This document shows, one piece after another, positions 25,664 through 34,451 of a stretch of DNA of 64,000 nt (the stretch's first letter is position 1; each line of letters opens with the position of its first letter). Source of the DNA: Halothiobacillus sp045689735 (GTDB lineage: Bacteria > Pseudomonadota > Gammaproteobacteria > Halothiobacillales > Halothiobacillaceae). The notes under the pieces are model-generated. The model was not told the origin of the DNA and did no database searches. It saw only the letters and a program-made list of their open reading frames with translations. Where the stretch lies: the NCBI RefSeq assembly GCF_045689735.1, contig NZ_CP142685.1, positions 1,984,001 through 2,048,000 of the forward strand, in the 5' to 3' direction. A program made the translations under genes and the position numbers.

Positions 25664-26086
25664 TCAATCCAAGTTCAAATCGGTTTTACTCAGCGGGCGC
25701 CCCGAGTCCCGGCCACCGCGCGCGGCCACAGCCCCCGCCAGCATGACCAGAACAAATCCACCCACGGTGGGCGCCGGCGACAACTTGAGCCAACCGAGCG
25801 CCACAGCAAACAAAATCAGCAAGACGATGAACCGCACCGCCGCGCCGGCATACATGAGATTCAAGCTGTCTTTCGGTGCCTCGACCGCCAGGGCGGCCGC
25901 GCGCTGCATGGTCAAACGCAACAGCCCCATCAGAACCAGCGCGATCAAACCACCGCCCAACGCGCCCAGCGCCGCACCCGAACCCCATACCAGCGCGAAC
26001 CCTGCCACCAGCACCCCGGTCAGCGCGCTCTGCACGATCAACACCAACCGTCCACGGCGGGCGATCCCTTCAGTCATCGGTGTCAT
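25664..26086 (-). CDS. atpI: ATP synthase accessory subunit I
   Basis: A 140-residue membrane protein with four hydrophobic segments (about 13-35, 36-56, 75-97 and 104-122). Members of the AtpI family, encoded first in many atp operons, assist c-ring assembly or magnesium supply and are not part of the final enzyme. It ends 10 bases before atpB and starts within the last 17 bases of the upstream AtpZ-like gene. Assignment rests mainly on position, size and topology. Confidence 0.78.
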   Translation of the reverse strand: MTPMTEGIARRGRLVLIVQSALTGVLVAGFALVWGSGAALGALGGGLIALVLMGLLRLTMQRAAALAVEAPKDSLNLMYAGAAVRFIVLLILFAVALGWLKLSPAPTVGGFVLVMLAGAVAARGGRDSGRPLSKTDLNLD

Positions 26087-26336
26087 GTTGCCGCGCCTGC
26101 ATCAGACGGTGCGCATTCCGCATGCCGCCAATGAACCCCAGCAGACCGCCGCCCAGCATCGCCAACGGCGCCGTGCCGAGCCAATAGTCCACGCCATATC
26201 CGAGCAGCAGACCGGCGATCACCGTGGACGCGAACACATTGCCCGCCCCCACATTCATCAAGCCGCGCAGTCGCACCGCCCAATAACCCTCGGCTCGGCC
26301 GTCAGGCAGTCGGGCGTTGGGCTTGGGTTTGGCCAT
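26070..26336 (-). CDS. AtpZ-like small membrane protein of the atp operon
   Basis: An 88-residue protein, with the start placed at MAKPKPNARLPDG rather than at a longer upstream reading. Two membrane helices (about 35-52 and 57-75) carry the family pattern VFASTVIAGLLLGYGVDYWLG and MLGGGLLGFIGGMRNAHRLM. The AtpZ/AtpR family is encoded ahead of atpI and has been linked to magnesium or calcium transport and assembly of the synthase. It overlaps atpI by 17 bases. It is the first gene of the operon, 111 bases after the parB stop, so the main atp promoter probably lies in 26337-26447. Confidence 0.8.
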   Translation of the reverse strand: MAKPKPNARLPDGRAEGYWAVRLRGLMNVGAGNVFASTVIAGLLLGYGVDYWLGTAPLAMLGGGLLGFIGGMRNAHRLMQARQHDTDD

Positions 26337-26447
26337 GCGGCGCACTCTCTTGGGACACGATTGATCTGACGGCCAAAAATTGGCGGCTAGTGTACCGGCA
26401 TCTTCCCCGCCCAACAACTGTTACACAGGCTATGGAACGCAATCCGC

Positions 26448-27311
26448 TCAACCGGATGACGGCAGCAGCAGCCCCACCAGCGCATCCAACTGCGCGGGAT
26501 CGTCGATGGCGATGCGCAATACCCCTCGCGCGCCGCCACTCGACTGCCAGCTCACCCGAACACCCAGGGCTTCTGATAACTGCTGCATCAGCCGTTCCGT
26601 ATCGGGATCGGCGGGCGGGTTTTTGACTTCGGTCGTGGGCTTCTGCCGCTGACGCACCATCTGCTCAACCTGGCGAACCGTCAATGCCCGGGCAATGATT
26701 TTTTCCGCCAACGCGGCCTGATCATCCGCAGGCAGTGTCGCCAGTGCCCGTGCATGCCCCGCATCGAGCAGACGCTGCTGTAACTGCGCCTGCACGGGTG
26801 GCGCCAGATCCAGTAGCCGCAAGGCATTGCTGATCGCGGGTCGCGAAACGCCCAACACATCCGCCACCTGTTGATGCGTCATGGCGAACTCCTCGATGAG
26901 CCGGCGCATCGCAGTGGCCTGCTCGATCGGATCCAGATCCTCGCGCTGCAGATTTTCAATCAGCGCCAAGGCGGCCGCTTCGTGATCATCCAGCTCGCGC
27001 ACCAGCGCCGGAATTTGCGCCAGCCCCGCCAGTTGTGCGGCGCGCCACCGGCGCTCACCAGCGATCAGCTCATATTCACCCGAGCGACGCCGCACCACGA
27101 TGGGCTGAATCAGACCCTGCGCGCGAATCGAATCAGCCAGACGCGCCAGCGCTTCCGGCTCGAAATGGCGGCGCGGTTGATAGGGGCTGGGATGAATGAG
27201 TTCGACGGCAATGGGACGGTAATCCGCGCCCTCGACCGCTGCCGCGCCCACGGCGCTCGCACTCAGCAGCTGATCCAGTCCCCGCCCCAGTCCTTTCTTT
27301 TTGATGCTCAT
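26448..27311 (-). CDS. parB: Chromosome-partitioning protein ParB
   Basis: parS-binding CTPase clamp for origin segregation. The N-terminal ParA-activating segment KGLGRGLDQLLS is at 6-17, the CTP-binding GERRWRAA at 85-92 and ENLQREDLDPIEQA follows. The HTH is MTHQQVADVLGVSRPAISNALRLL, and a C-terminal dimerisation domain is present. It has 287 residues. Its start overlaps the parA stop by four bases, so the two are translationally coupled. Confidence 0.97.
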   Translation of the reverse strand: MSIKKKGLGRGLDQLLSASAVGAAAVEGADYRPIAVELIHPSPYQPRRHFEPEALARLADSIRAQGLIQPIVVRRRSGEYELIAGERRWRAAQLAGLAQIPALVRELDDHEAAALALIENLQREDLDPIEQATAMRRLIEEFAMTHQQVADVLGVSRPAISNALRLLDLAPPVQAQLQQRLLDAGHARALATLPADDQAALAEKIIARALTVRQVEQMVRQRQKPTTEVKNPPADPDTERLMQQLSEALGVRVSWQSSGGARGVLRIAIDDPAQLDALVGLLLPSSG

Positions 27312-28138
27312 GCAGTTTTCTTCTTTTTCTTGGTTTTTTTCGGCTTGGGCTTCGGCAGGTTGAGCACCAGCGCGTCGGGCAAACGCAGGAGCAACTCATC
27401 CGCCAGCATCGAATAGGCCAAGGCACCCGGAGATTGGGTGTCGTACAACACTCCGGGCAGCCCATGGCTTGGCGCCTCCGCCAAGCGGACATTCCGCGGA
27501 ATCGGTGTGCGAAACATCTGCCCGCCAAAATGCGCCTCAAGCTCTGCAGAAACCTGCTGCGACAACAGGTTGCGCGCATCATGCAAGGTGCGCACGACCC
27601 CGGCAATCCCCAGCGCCGGATTCAGCGCGAGCCGAACCTGTTCGAGGGTGTCGAGCAGGGATGACAAACCCTCCAGCGCAAAATATTCGCACTGTACCGG
27701 AATCAGCACATCGTCTGCGGCCACCAGCGCGTTGATGGTCAGGGTATTGAGCGCCGGCGGACAATCAATCAACACGATGCCGTAGTCCTTCGGCAGACTC
27801 GCAAGCGCACGTTTGAGCTTGAGCTCGCGCCCGATCCGCGTGACCAGTTGAAACTCGGCACCCGCCAGTTCCAGATTGGCCGGGAGCAGATCGAAACGCC
27901 CATCGCAGACCGTGACCACCGCGTCCGCGACCGGCGCTTCATCGAGCAACACATCGGTGAGCGTTTTCGTCAGGGATTCCTTCTCGATGCCCGTGCTCAC
28001 GGTCGCATTGCCCTGAGGATCCATGTCCACCAGCAGAACCGAAACCCCGCGCACGGCCAAGGCCGCGGCCAGATTCACCGCGGTGGTGGTTTTCCCAACG
28101 CCCCCCTTCTGGTTGGTGACTGCGAGCGTCCAGCCCAT
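27308..28138 (-). CDS. parA: Chromosome-partitioning ATPase ParA (Soj)
   Basis: Deviant-Walker ATPase that positions ParB-parS complexes. The motif KGGVGKTT at 11-18 contains the signature Lys, DMDPQGNATVSTG and VLIDCPPALNTLTINAL follow, and PVQCEYFALEGL is typical. At 276 residues it is about 10-15 longer than usual because of a C-terminal tail rich in Lys and Pro (PKPKPKKTKKKKKTA). Such a basic tail could add nonspecific DNA affinity; that is inference. Confidence 0.96.
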   Translation of the reverse strand: MGWTLAVTNQKGGVGKTTTAVNLAAALAVRGVSVLLVDMDPQGNATVSTGIEKESLTKTLTDVLLDEAPVADAVVTVCDGRFDLLPANLELAGAEFQLVTRIGRELKLKRALASLPKDYGIVLIDCPPALNTLTINALVAADDVLIPVQCEYFALEGLSSLLDTLEQVRLALNPALGIAGVVRTLHDARNLLSQQVSAELEAHFGGQMFRTPIPRNVRLAEAPSHGLPGVLYDTQSPGALAYSMLADELLLRLPDALVLNLPKPKPKKTKKKKKTA

Positions 28139-28166
28139 GATGGCCCCTCTGTGTGTGGTTCGAAGG

Positions 28167-28814
28167 TCAGCGTGCCCGCTGATAAATCAATAAATGCCGG
28201 GCGGCATCAAGCCCCGGAATGGCCAGGGGCTGAACCTGCTGCAAGGCGAACACCGGCGGAACAGCCGCCTGCTCCGCCGGATCGAGCCGCCCCTTCATCG
28301 CCAGCCAGCGCGCCGACGGCGTCCCGAGAGCCTCCGTCCAGCGTAAAAAATCCCCCGTCGCGGCAAACGCCCGCGAGATGATTTGCCCGTACTGACCCGG
28401 CGGCAGCGCTTCGACCCGCGCGCGTTGCACTGTGACCTGATCGAGCGCCAGCGCCTGCACGGCAGCCTGGGCGAAGCGCGTCATTTTCAGATTGGAATCG
28501 ATCAGCGTCACCGGCAGGGTCGGCCGCGCCAATGCCAGAATGATACCGGGAATCCCGGGGCCGCTGCCGACATCGGCCAGGGGCACATCCGGTTCGATCC
28601 ACGGTAACACCGCCAGCGCATCCAGCGCATGGCGCAGCCGCATCTCGGGCAGGTTACGCACGGCCGTCAGGTTGTAGGTCTGGTTCCACTTGTGCAGCAG
28701 GGCGAGATAATCCTCGATGCGCTCGGCCACGGCCAGATCGATCGCCACGCCCATGCGGTCGGCAACGACCGCGAGCTCCGCTGCCGAATCGATCACGCCG
28801 TCGCCTGCAGCCAT
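28167..28814 (-). CDS. rsmG: 16S rRNA (guanine-527-N7)-methyltransferase RsmG
   Basis: Methylates G527 of 16S rRNA (formerly gidB). Conserved pieces: YLALLHKWNQTYNLTAVR, the SAM loop ADVGSGPGIPGIILALA, VTLIDSNLKMTRF and ARVEALPPGQYGQIISRAFA. It has 215 residues. Its start lies within the 3' end of mnmG (22-base overlap), and parA follows 28 bases after its stop. Confidence 0.96.
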   Translation of the reverse strand: MAAGDGVIDSAAELAVVADRMGVAIDLAVAERIEDYLALLHKWNQTYNLTAVRNLPEMRLRHALDALAVLPWIEPDVPLADVGSGPGIPGIILALARPTLPVTLIDSNLKMTRFAQAAVQALALDQVTVQRARVEALPPGQYGQIISRAFAATGDFLRWTEALGTPSARWLAMKGRLDPAEQAAVPPVFALQQVQPLAIPGLDAARHLLIYQRAR

Positions 28815-30673
28815 TCACGCCGCTTCAGATGCACCAGCAGCAGAGAAATGGCCGCCGGGGTCACGCCGGGAATCCGCCCCGCCTGACCAATGGTGGCCGG
28901 GCGCTGCGCAGCCAGCTTGGCACGCACCTCGTTCGACAACCCGCTGATAGCTTGGTAATCCAGATCTTCGGGCAGCGGTTGCGTCTCCTGTTTGAGGGAA
29001 CGATCCACCTCATCCCGTTGGCGCTCGACATAACCGGCGTATTTGATTTCGATCTCGATCTGCTCGGCGACTTCCGACGCGACCGGCACCTCGGGCGCCA
29101 GAGCCGCCACCGCCGCCAGTTGGGCATAATCCAGTTCCGGGCGCCGCAATAAATCCAGCGCCGTCACGCCCTTGCTGATCACGCTCGGCAACACCGCCGC
29201 CGCCGGATGCTCGGGGTGAACCCAGAGAGCCGAAAGCCGCGACCGCTCGCGCTCGATCGCCTCCGTTTTCTCATTGAAGGCGCGCCAGCGCGGCTCATCC
29301 ACCAGACCCAGCGCACGCCCTTTTGCGGTCAGGCGTTGATCGGCATTGTCCTCGCGCAGCATCAGGCGGTATTCCGCACGACTGGTGAACATCCGGTAGG
29401 GTTCCTGCGTGCCCTGCGTGATGAGGTCATCGACCAGCACGCCGAGATACGCCTCATCGCGCCGCAGCGTCAGTGGTTCGCGCTCCAGCACCTGCGCCGC
29501 CGCGTTCGCGCCCGCGAGCAGTCCTTGCGCGGCCGCCTCTTCGTACCCCGTGGTGCCGTTGATTTGCCCCGCGAAATACAGGCCGGCGATGGCACGGGTT
29601 TCCAGCGTGGGCTTCAAACCGCGCGGATCGAAGAAATCATATTCAATCGCATACCCCGGGCGGGTGATGACGGCCTGCTCAAAGCCTTTGATGCTGCGCA
29701 CATACGCCAGCTGCACATCGAACGGCAGGCTGGTGGAAATGCCATTCGGGTAGATTTCGTTCGTGGTCAACCCCTCGGGCTCGACGAACACCTGGTGCGA
29801 ATCCTTGTCTGCAAACCGGTGGATCTTGTCCTCGATCGACGGGCAATAGCGCGGCCCCACGCCCTCGATCACGCCGGTGAACATGGGCGAACGATCCAGC
29901 CCGGCGCGAATGATGTCGTGCGTGCGCGGATTGGTGTGCGTGATGTAGCAATCGATCTGGCGCGGATGCTCACTGGTTTTGCCCAGAAAGGAGAATACCG
30001 GCGTCGGCGTATCGCCGGGCTGGACTTGCATCACGGACAGATCGATCGACCGACGGTCGATGCGGGGCGGCGTGCCGGTTTTCAGGCGCCCGACACCGAG
30101 GGAGAGTTCCCGCAAGCGCTCGGCCAGCCGCAAGGCCGGGGGATCGCCCGCGCGCCCGCCCTGGTAATTCTGCAGGCCGATGTGAATCTGCCCGGCCAGG
30201 AAGGTTCCCGCCGTCAGCACCACGGTATGACCGGCAAATTCGATGCCCGCCTGGGTGCGCACCCCGACCACGCGGTCGCCCTCCAGCAGCAAATCATCGA
30301 CGGCTTGCTGGAACAACATCAGATTCGGCTGGTTTTCCAGCATTTCGCGGATCGCCGCCTTGTACAGAATCCGATCCGCCTGCGCGCGGGTGGCGCGCAC
30401 CGCCGGGCCTTTACGCGCATTCAGAATGCGGAATTGAATCCCGCCGCGATCGGCCGCCCGCGCCATCGCCCCGCCCAAGGCATCGACCTCTTTGACCAGA
30501 TGCCCCTTGCCAATCCCGCCAATCGCCGGATTGCAGCTCATCTGCCCCAAAGATTCGATGTTATGGGTCAGCAACAGGGTGCGAGCGCCCATGCGCGCGG
30601 CCGCCAGCGCCGCTTCCGTGCCCGCATGGCCGCCGCCCACTACAATGACCGCAAATTGCTCGGGATATCGCAT
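28793..30673 (-). CDS. mnmG: tRNA uridine-34 carboxymethylaminomethyl synthesis enzyme MnmG
   Basis: FAD-dependent partner of MnmE that modifies U34 of certain tRNAs (formerly gidA). The dinucleotide motif VGGGHAGTEAALAAARMGARTLLLTHN opens the protein. SCNPAIGGIGKGHLVKEVDALGG, LTAGTFLAGQIHIG, GPRYCPSIEDKIHRFADKDSHQVF and GLYFAGQINGTTGYEEAAAQGLLAG are all present. At 626 residues the length is standard. It is the first gene of the minus-strand mnmG-rsmG-parA-parB block. Confidence 0.97.
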   Translation of the reverse strand: MRYPEQFAVIVVGGGHAGTEAALAAARMGARTLLLTHNIESLGQMSCNPAIGGIGKGHLVKEVDALGGAMARAADRGGIQFRILNARKGPAVRATRAQADRILYKAAIREMLENQPNLMLFQQAVDDLLLEGDRVVGVRTQAGIEFAGHTVVLTAGTFLAGQIHIGLQNYQGGRAGDPPALRLAERLRELSLGVGRLKTGTPPRIDRRSIDLSVMQVQPGDTPTPVFSFLGKTSEHPRQIDCYITHTNPRTHDIIRAGLDRSPMFTGVIEGVGPRYCPSIEDKIHRFADKDSHQVFVEPEGLTTNEIYPNGISTSLPFDVQLAYVRSIKGFEQAVITRPGYAIEYDFFDPRGLKPTLETRAIAGLYFAGQINGTTGYEEAAAQGLLAGANAAAQVLEREPLTLRRDEAYLGVLVDDLITQGTQEPYRMFTSRAEYRLMLREDNADQRLTAKGRALGLVDEPRWRAFNEKTEAIERERSRLSALWVHPEHPAAAVLPSVISKGVTALDLLRRPELDYAQLAAVAALAPEVPVASEVAEQIEIEIKYAGYVERQRDEVDRSLKQETQPLPEDLDYQAISGLSNEVRAKLAAQRPATIGQAGRIPGVTPAAISLLLVHLKRREWLQATA

Positions 30674-31012
30674 GACGCCCTCCGGCCGGGCTCAAAAAAG
30701 AGCGGAAATTCTAGGGGAAACCCTTGAAAAAATCGAGAACCACGCAGCCTGCCCGGCGGAATTATCAAACAAAAACAGCGAGATGACCCACAGGGCACCC
30801 AACGAAACCCCAAGCAGGGATTCATCCGGTCGCGGATTTACGGCACAATGTGCGGTCGGATTCACGCATGCCGCCGACCGGCGGGGATCAACCGTTCCTG
30901 TCTCGGGCTGGGCAGCCTCGCAGGACTGCACCCCCGGAATACCACAGCACGGCGCTTGAATCCGGGCAACCCGCTCACCGCTCGTTCAGAATTTTAAGGT
31001 ACCCCCCTTCAC
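30674..31012. other. 339-bp divergent intergenic region between mnmG and the cold-shock-domain gene
   Basis: It must hold promoters for mnmG and for the gene at 31013. I see no convincing promoter pair. No cluster of DnaA boxes (TTATNCACA) is present, so it does not look like oriC even though some bacteria have the origin beside mnmG. A short palindrome GCACAATGTGC occurs near 30843. AAGG at 30999-31002 may be the ribosome site for the downstream gene. Confidence 0.5.
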
Positions 31013-31450
31013 ATGACTTCCGCTCGCATTCGCTCGTTTCTGACCACCCTCATTTTGGCGCCGATCACGGCCGCCCTCGTGTTATACGCACTCCCACCGC
31101 TGAGTGCAGGCAGCCAGTTCGCGGCCACCGCCGGGATTATCTGGCTGAGTATCTTCCTCGCCACCTGGGTGCCCACCCAGCCCCAACCCAAACCGGCCAT
31201 CGTCCCCAAAGAAGTCGCCGTCAACCTGCCGCCCGCGCGGGAAGCGGGTTTGGTCAAATTCTTTGATGCGGAAAAAGGCTTTGGTTTTATCGTCCGCGCC
31301 AACGGCGAAGATCTCTTCGTGCACTATCGCTCGCTGGCCAACGAACAGGCGCCTGCGCTGGTCGCGGGGCAAACGGTGGAATACCACATCGGCCCTGGCC
31401 GGAAGGGACCGCAGGCGGAGGCCGTGACGGTACTGTCCACCCCATCATAA
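31013..31450 (+). CDS. Membrane-anchored cold-shock-domain protein
   Basis: A 145-residue protein. Two hydrophobic segments at about 8-30 and 38-53 form a hairpin anchor. After a Pro/Lys-rich linker (54-76) comes one cold-shock domain with both nucleic-acid motifs: KGFGFIV at 88-94 and DLFVHY at 100-105. The domain is a compact version ending EAVTVLS. Free CspA-type proteins are about 70 residues; CSD proteins fused to membrane segments (often with DUF1294) are known, but here the membrane part is N-terminal. It may keep an RNA chaperone at the inner membrane. It converges with oxyR. Confidence 0.82.
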   Translation: MTSARIRSFLTTLILAPITAALVLYALPPLSAGSQFAATAGIIWLSIFLATWVPTQPQPKPAIVPKEVAVNLPPAREAGLVKFFDAEKGFGFIVRANGEDLFVHYRSLANEQAPALVAGQTVEYHIGPGRKGPQAEAVTVLSTPS

Positions 31451-31461
31451 TTCGCGCGCAA

Positions 31462-32400
31462 TCAAGCCGTCCCGCTGATCGGCGTACAGCACGGCGGGCG
31501 ATGCGCGCGGATCATCGCACAGAGCAAATCAATCGCGCCGCCCCGGGCATAACGACTGCGGCTCGCCACCGCGACATCGCGCGTGGCCACCGATTCCGCC
31601 AGGGGCAGGTAACGAATCAAGGCACCGGCGGCCGCGCCCGGCTCGATATTGGACGAACAGGGCAGCACCGTCACACCCGCCCCGGAGGCCACCATCATCC
31701 GCATCGTCTCCAACGAGCCGCCCTCCAGCGTGCGCTGCAAGCGCCCGGCTGCGGAACTATGCGCGCATTCCGGACAAATCGAGAGCACTTGATCGCGAAA
31801 ACAGTGCCCCTGCCCCAGCAACAGCAGGTCTTCAGCCGCCAGTTGAGCCGGCGTGACCGTACGCGCTTCGGCCAAGGGGTGCCCACTCGGCACGGCCACG
31901 GTAAACGGTTCTCGATAGACCGGCGTGATCGTCAAGCGGTTACCAACGATGGGCAGGGAAAGCACAACAGCATCCAGGCTGCCCTGATGCAGCTGATGCA
32001 GCAAGTCTTGGGTAAACCCTTCGACGATCTCGATCGGCATGCGCGGCGCACGCTCGTGCAGCGCGGGGATGAGGCTGGGCAGCAAGTACGGGCCGATCGT
32101 ATGAATCAAGCCCACACGCAGCGTGCCGATCAGCGGATCTTTGGCCGCGTCCGCAATTGCCTTGAGCTGATCGACTTCCTGCAGGATGCGGATCGCCTGC
32201 TCGATGATGGCTTCGCCGCGCGGGGTGATATGCAATTCGCTCCGACTGGCGCGCTCGAAGATCTGCACCCCAAGCGCCTCCTCGATTCGCTTGACGCCGA
32301 CACTCAGCGTCGGCTGGCTGACGAAACACGCCGCCGCCGCCCGCCCGAAGTGTCGCTCCCGCGCAACAGCCACCACATATCGCAATTCGGTCAAGGTCAT
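31462..32400 (-). CDS. oxyR: Hydrogen-peroxide-sensing LysR-type regulator OxyR
   Basis: A 312-residue transcription factor. The N-terminal HTH is LTELRYVVAVARERHFGRAAAACFVSQPTLSVGVKRIEEALG. The redox pair sits in GQGHCFRDQVLSICPEC: C200 and C209 correspond to C199 and C208 of E. coli OxyR, with an extra C212. Oxidation to a disulfide activates antioxidant genes. It is divergent from trxA, an arrangement that would let it control thioredoxin, though no OxyR site was identified. Confidence 0.93.
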   Translation of the reverse strand: MTLTELRYVVAVARERHFGRAAAACFVSQPTLSVGVKRIEEALGVQIFERASRSELHITPRGEAIIEQAIRILQEVDQLKAIADAAKDPLIGTLRVGLIHTIGPYLLPSLIPALHERAPRMPIEIVEGFTQDLLHQLHQGSLDAVVLSLPIVGNRLTITPVYREPFTVAVPSGHPLAEARTVTPAQLAAEDLLLLGQGHCFRDQVLSICPECAHSSAAGRLQRTLEGGSLETMRMMVASGAGVTVLPCSSNIEPGAAAGALIRYLPLAESVATRDVAVASRSRYARGGAIDLLCAMIRAHRPPCCTPISGTA

Positions 32401-32573
32401 CGTTCAGTATTCTCAAGTCATTTCACAGACAAATTGCCCCGATTTTCAACGGGTCTTCGCGCATTTTGCTTGCATTGTGGCGCAGGCGGCGGAAAAATTG
32501 GCCGCCGTTGGCTTGTTTGATCTATCCTCCTCGGCATCACGACCTCTGTTCAGAGCTTTTAAGGAGTCTCACC

Positions 32574-32900
32574 GTGAGCGATAAAATCGCCTATATCAAC
32601 GACGGCAACTTCGCCGCTGAAGTGCTCGATAACGATTTACCCGTGCTGGTCGACTACTGGGCCGAATGGTGTGGGCCCTGCCGCATGATCGCGCCCGTCC
32701 TAGATGAAGTCGCCGAGCAATATGCGGGCAAACTCAAGGTCGCCAAGCTCAATATCGACGAAAATCCGGAAACTCCGCGCCAGCACGGCATTCGCGGCAT
32801 CCCGACCCTGATGCTGTTCAAAGGCGGCAAGGTGGAAGGCACCAAAGTCGGCGCCGTCTCCAAATCTCAACTGACCGCGTTCATCGACGGCATCATCTAA
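32574..32900 (+). CDS. trxA: Thioredoxin 1
   Basis: A 108-residue dithiol reductant with WCGPC at 32-36 and the cis-Pro in RGIPTLMLFKGG. The GTG start is chosen because AAGGAG lies seven bases upstream and the protein then begins SDKIAYINDGNF, like other TrxA. It is followed by rho, the common trxA-rho neighbourhood of gammaproteobacteria. Confidence 0.97.
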   Translation: MSDKIAYINDGNFAAEVLDNDLPVLVDYWAEWCGPCRMIAPVLDEVAEQYAGKLKVAKLNIDENPETPRQHGIRGIPTLMLFKGGKVEGTKVGAVSKSQLTAFIDGII

Positions 32901-33004
32901 CCACGCGCCACAGGACGCGCGGCCATTGGCATCGCGTCCCCGTTATGTCAAAATGCGCTCCTTATCTTCCTTAGCCACGGATGCGTTCGCATCGCGCGTT
33001 GGCC

Positions 33005-33081
33005 AAACCTCCTGATTTTCTTCTCTTCCTGGCACTAGTTGCCGTGGCTTCTCCTCATCCCTCGAAGTTATCTCGCCCCCC
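33005..33081 (+). promoter_or_regulatory. Pyrimidine-rich rho leader, possible Rho-utilisation site
   Basis: The about 77 bases before the rho ATG are rich in C and T, with roughly twice as many C as G by eye and many YC dinucleotides (for example TTCTTCTCTTCC). No Shine-Dalgarno sequence precedes the ATG. In E. coli, rho is autoregulated by Rho-dependent attenuation in its leader; the composition suggests the same here. Confidence 0.4.
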
Positions 33082-34341
<1,260 letters not shown>

Positions 34342-34414
34342 ACGCGTTGATGCGCGAAGGAAGCCCGGTCGCGGGCGAGAACGCGCAGCGGGAAACTCAC
34401 CGCGCCTGGGTTGA

Positions 34415-34444
34415 CTGAATACAGCCCCGGCGGGATCGATTCAG
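34415..34444. repeat. Hairpin between convergent rho and pbpC
   Basis: CTGAAT (34415-34420) pairs with ATTCAG (34439-34444), with an inner CCC/GGG pairing. No T-run follows on either strand. It may help separate the convergent transcripts. Confidence 0.3.
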
Positions 34445-34451
34445 CGTTGCC

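Noticed and set aside
30674..31012. Possible oriC next to mnmG
   Set aside because: Only single sequences with six of nine matches to the DnaA box were found, no cluster, no AT-rich 13-mers and no dnaA or mioC gene nearby.
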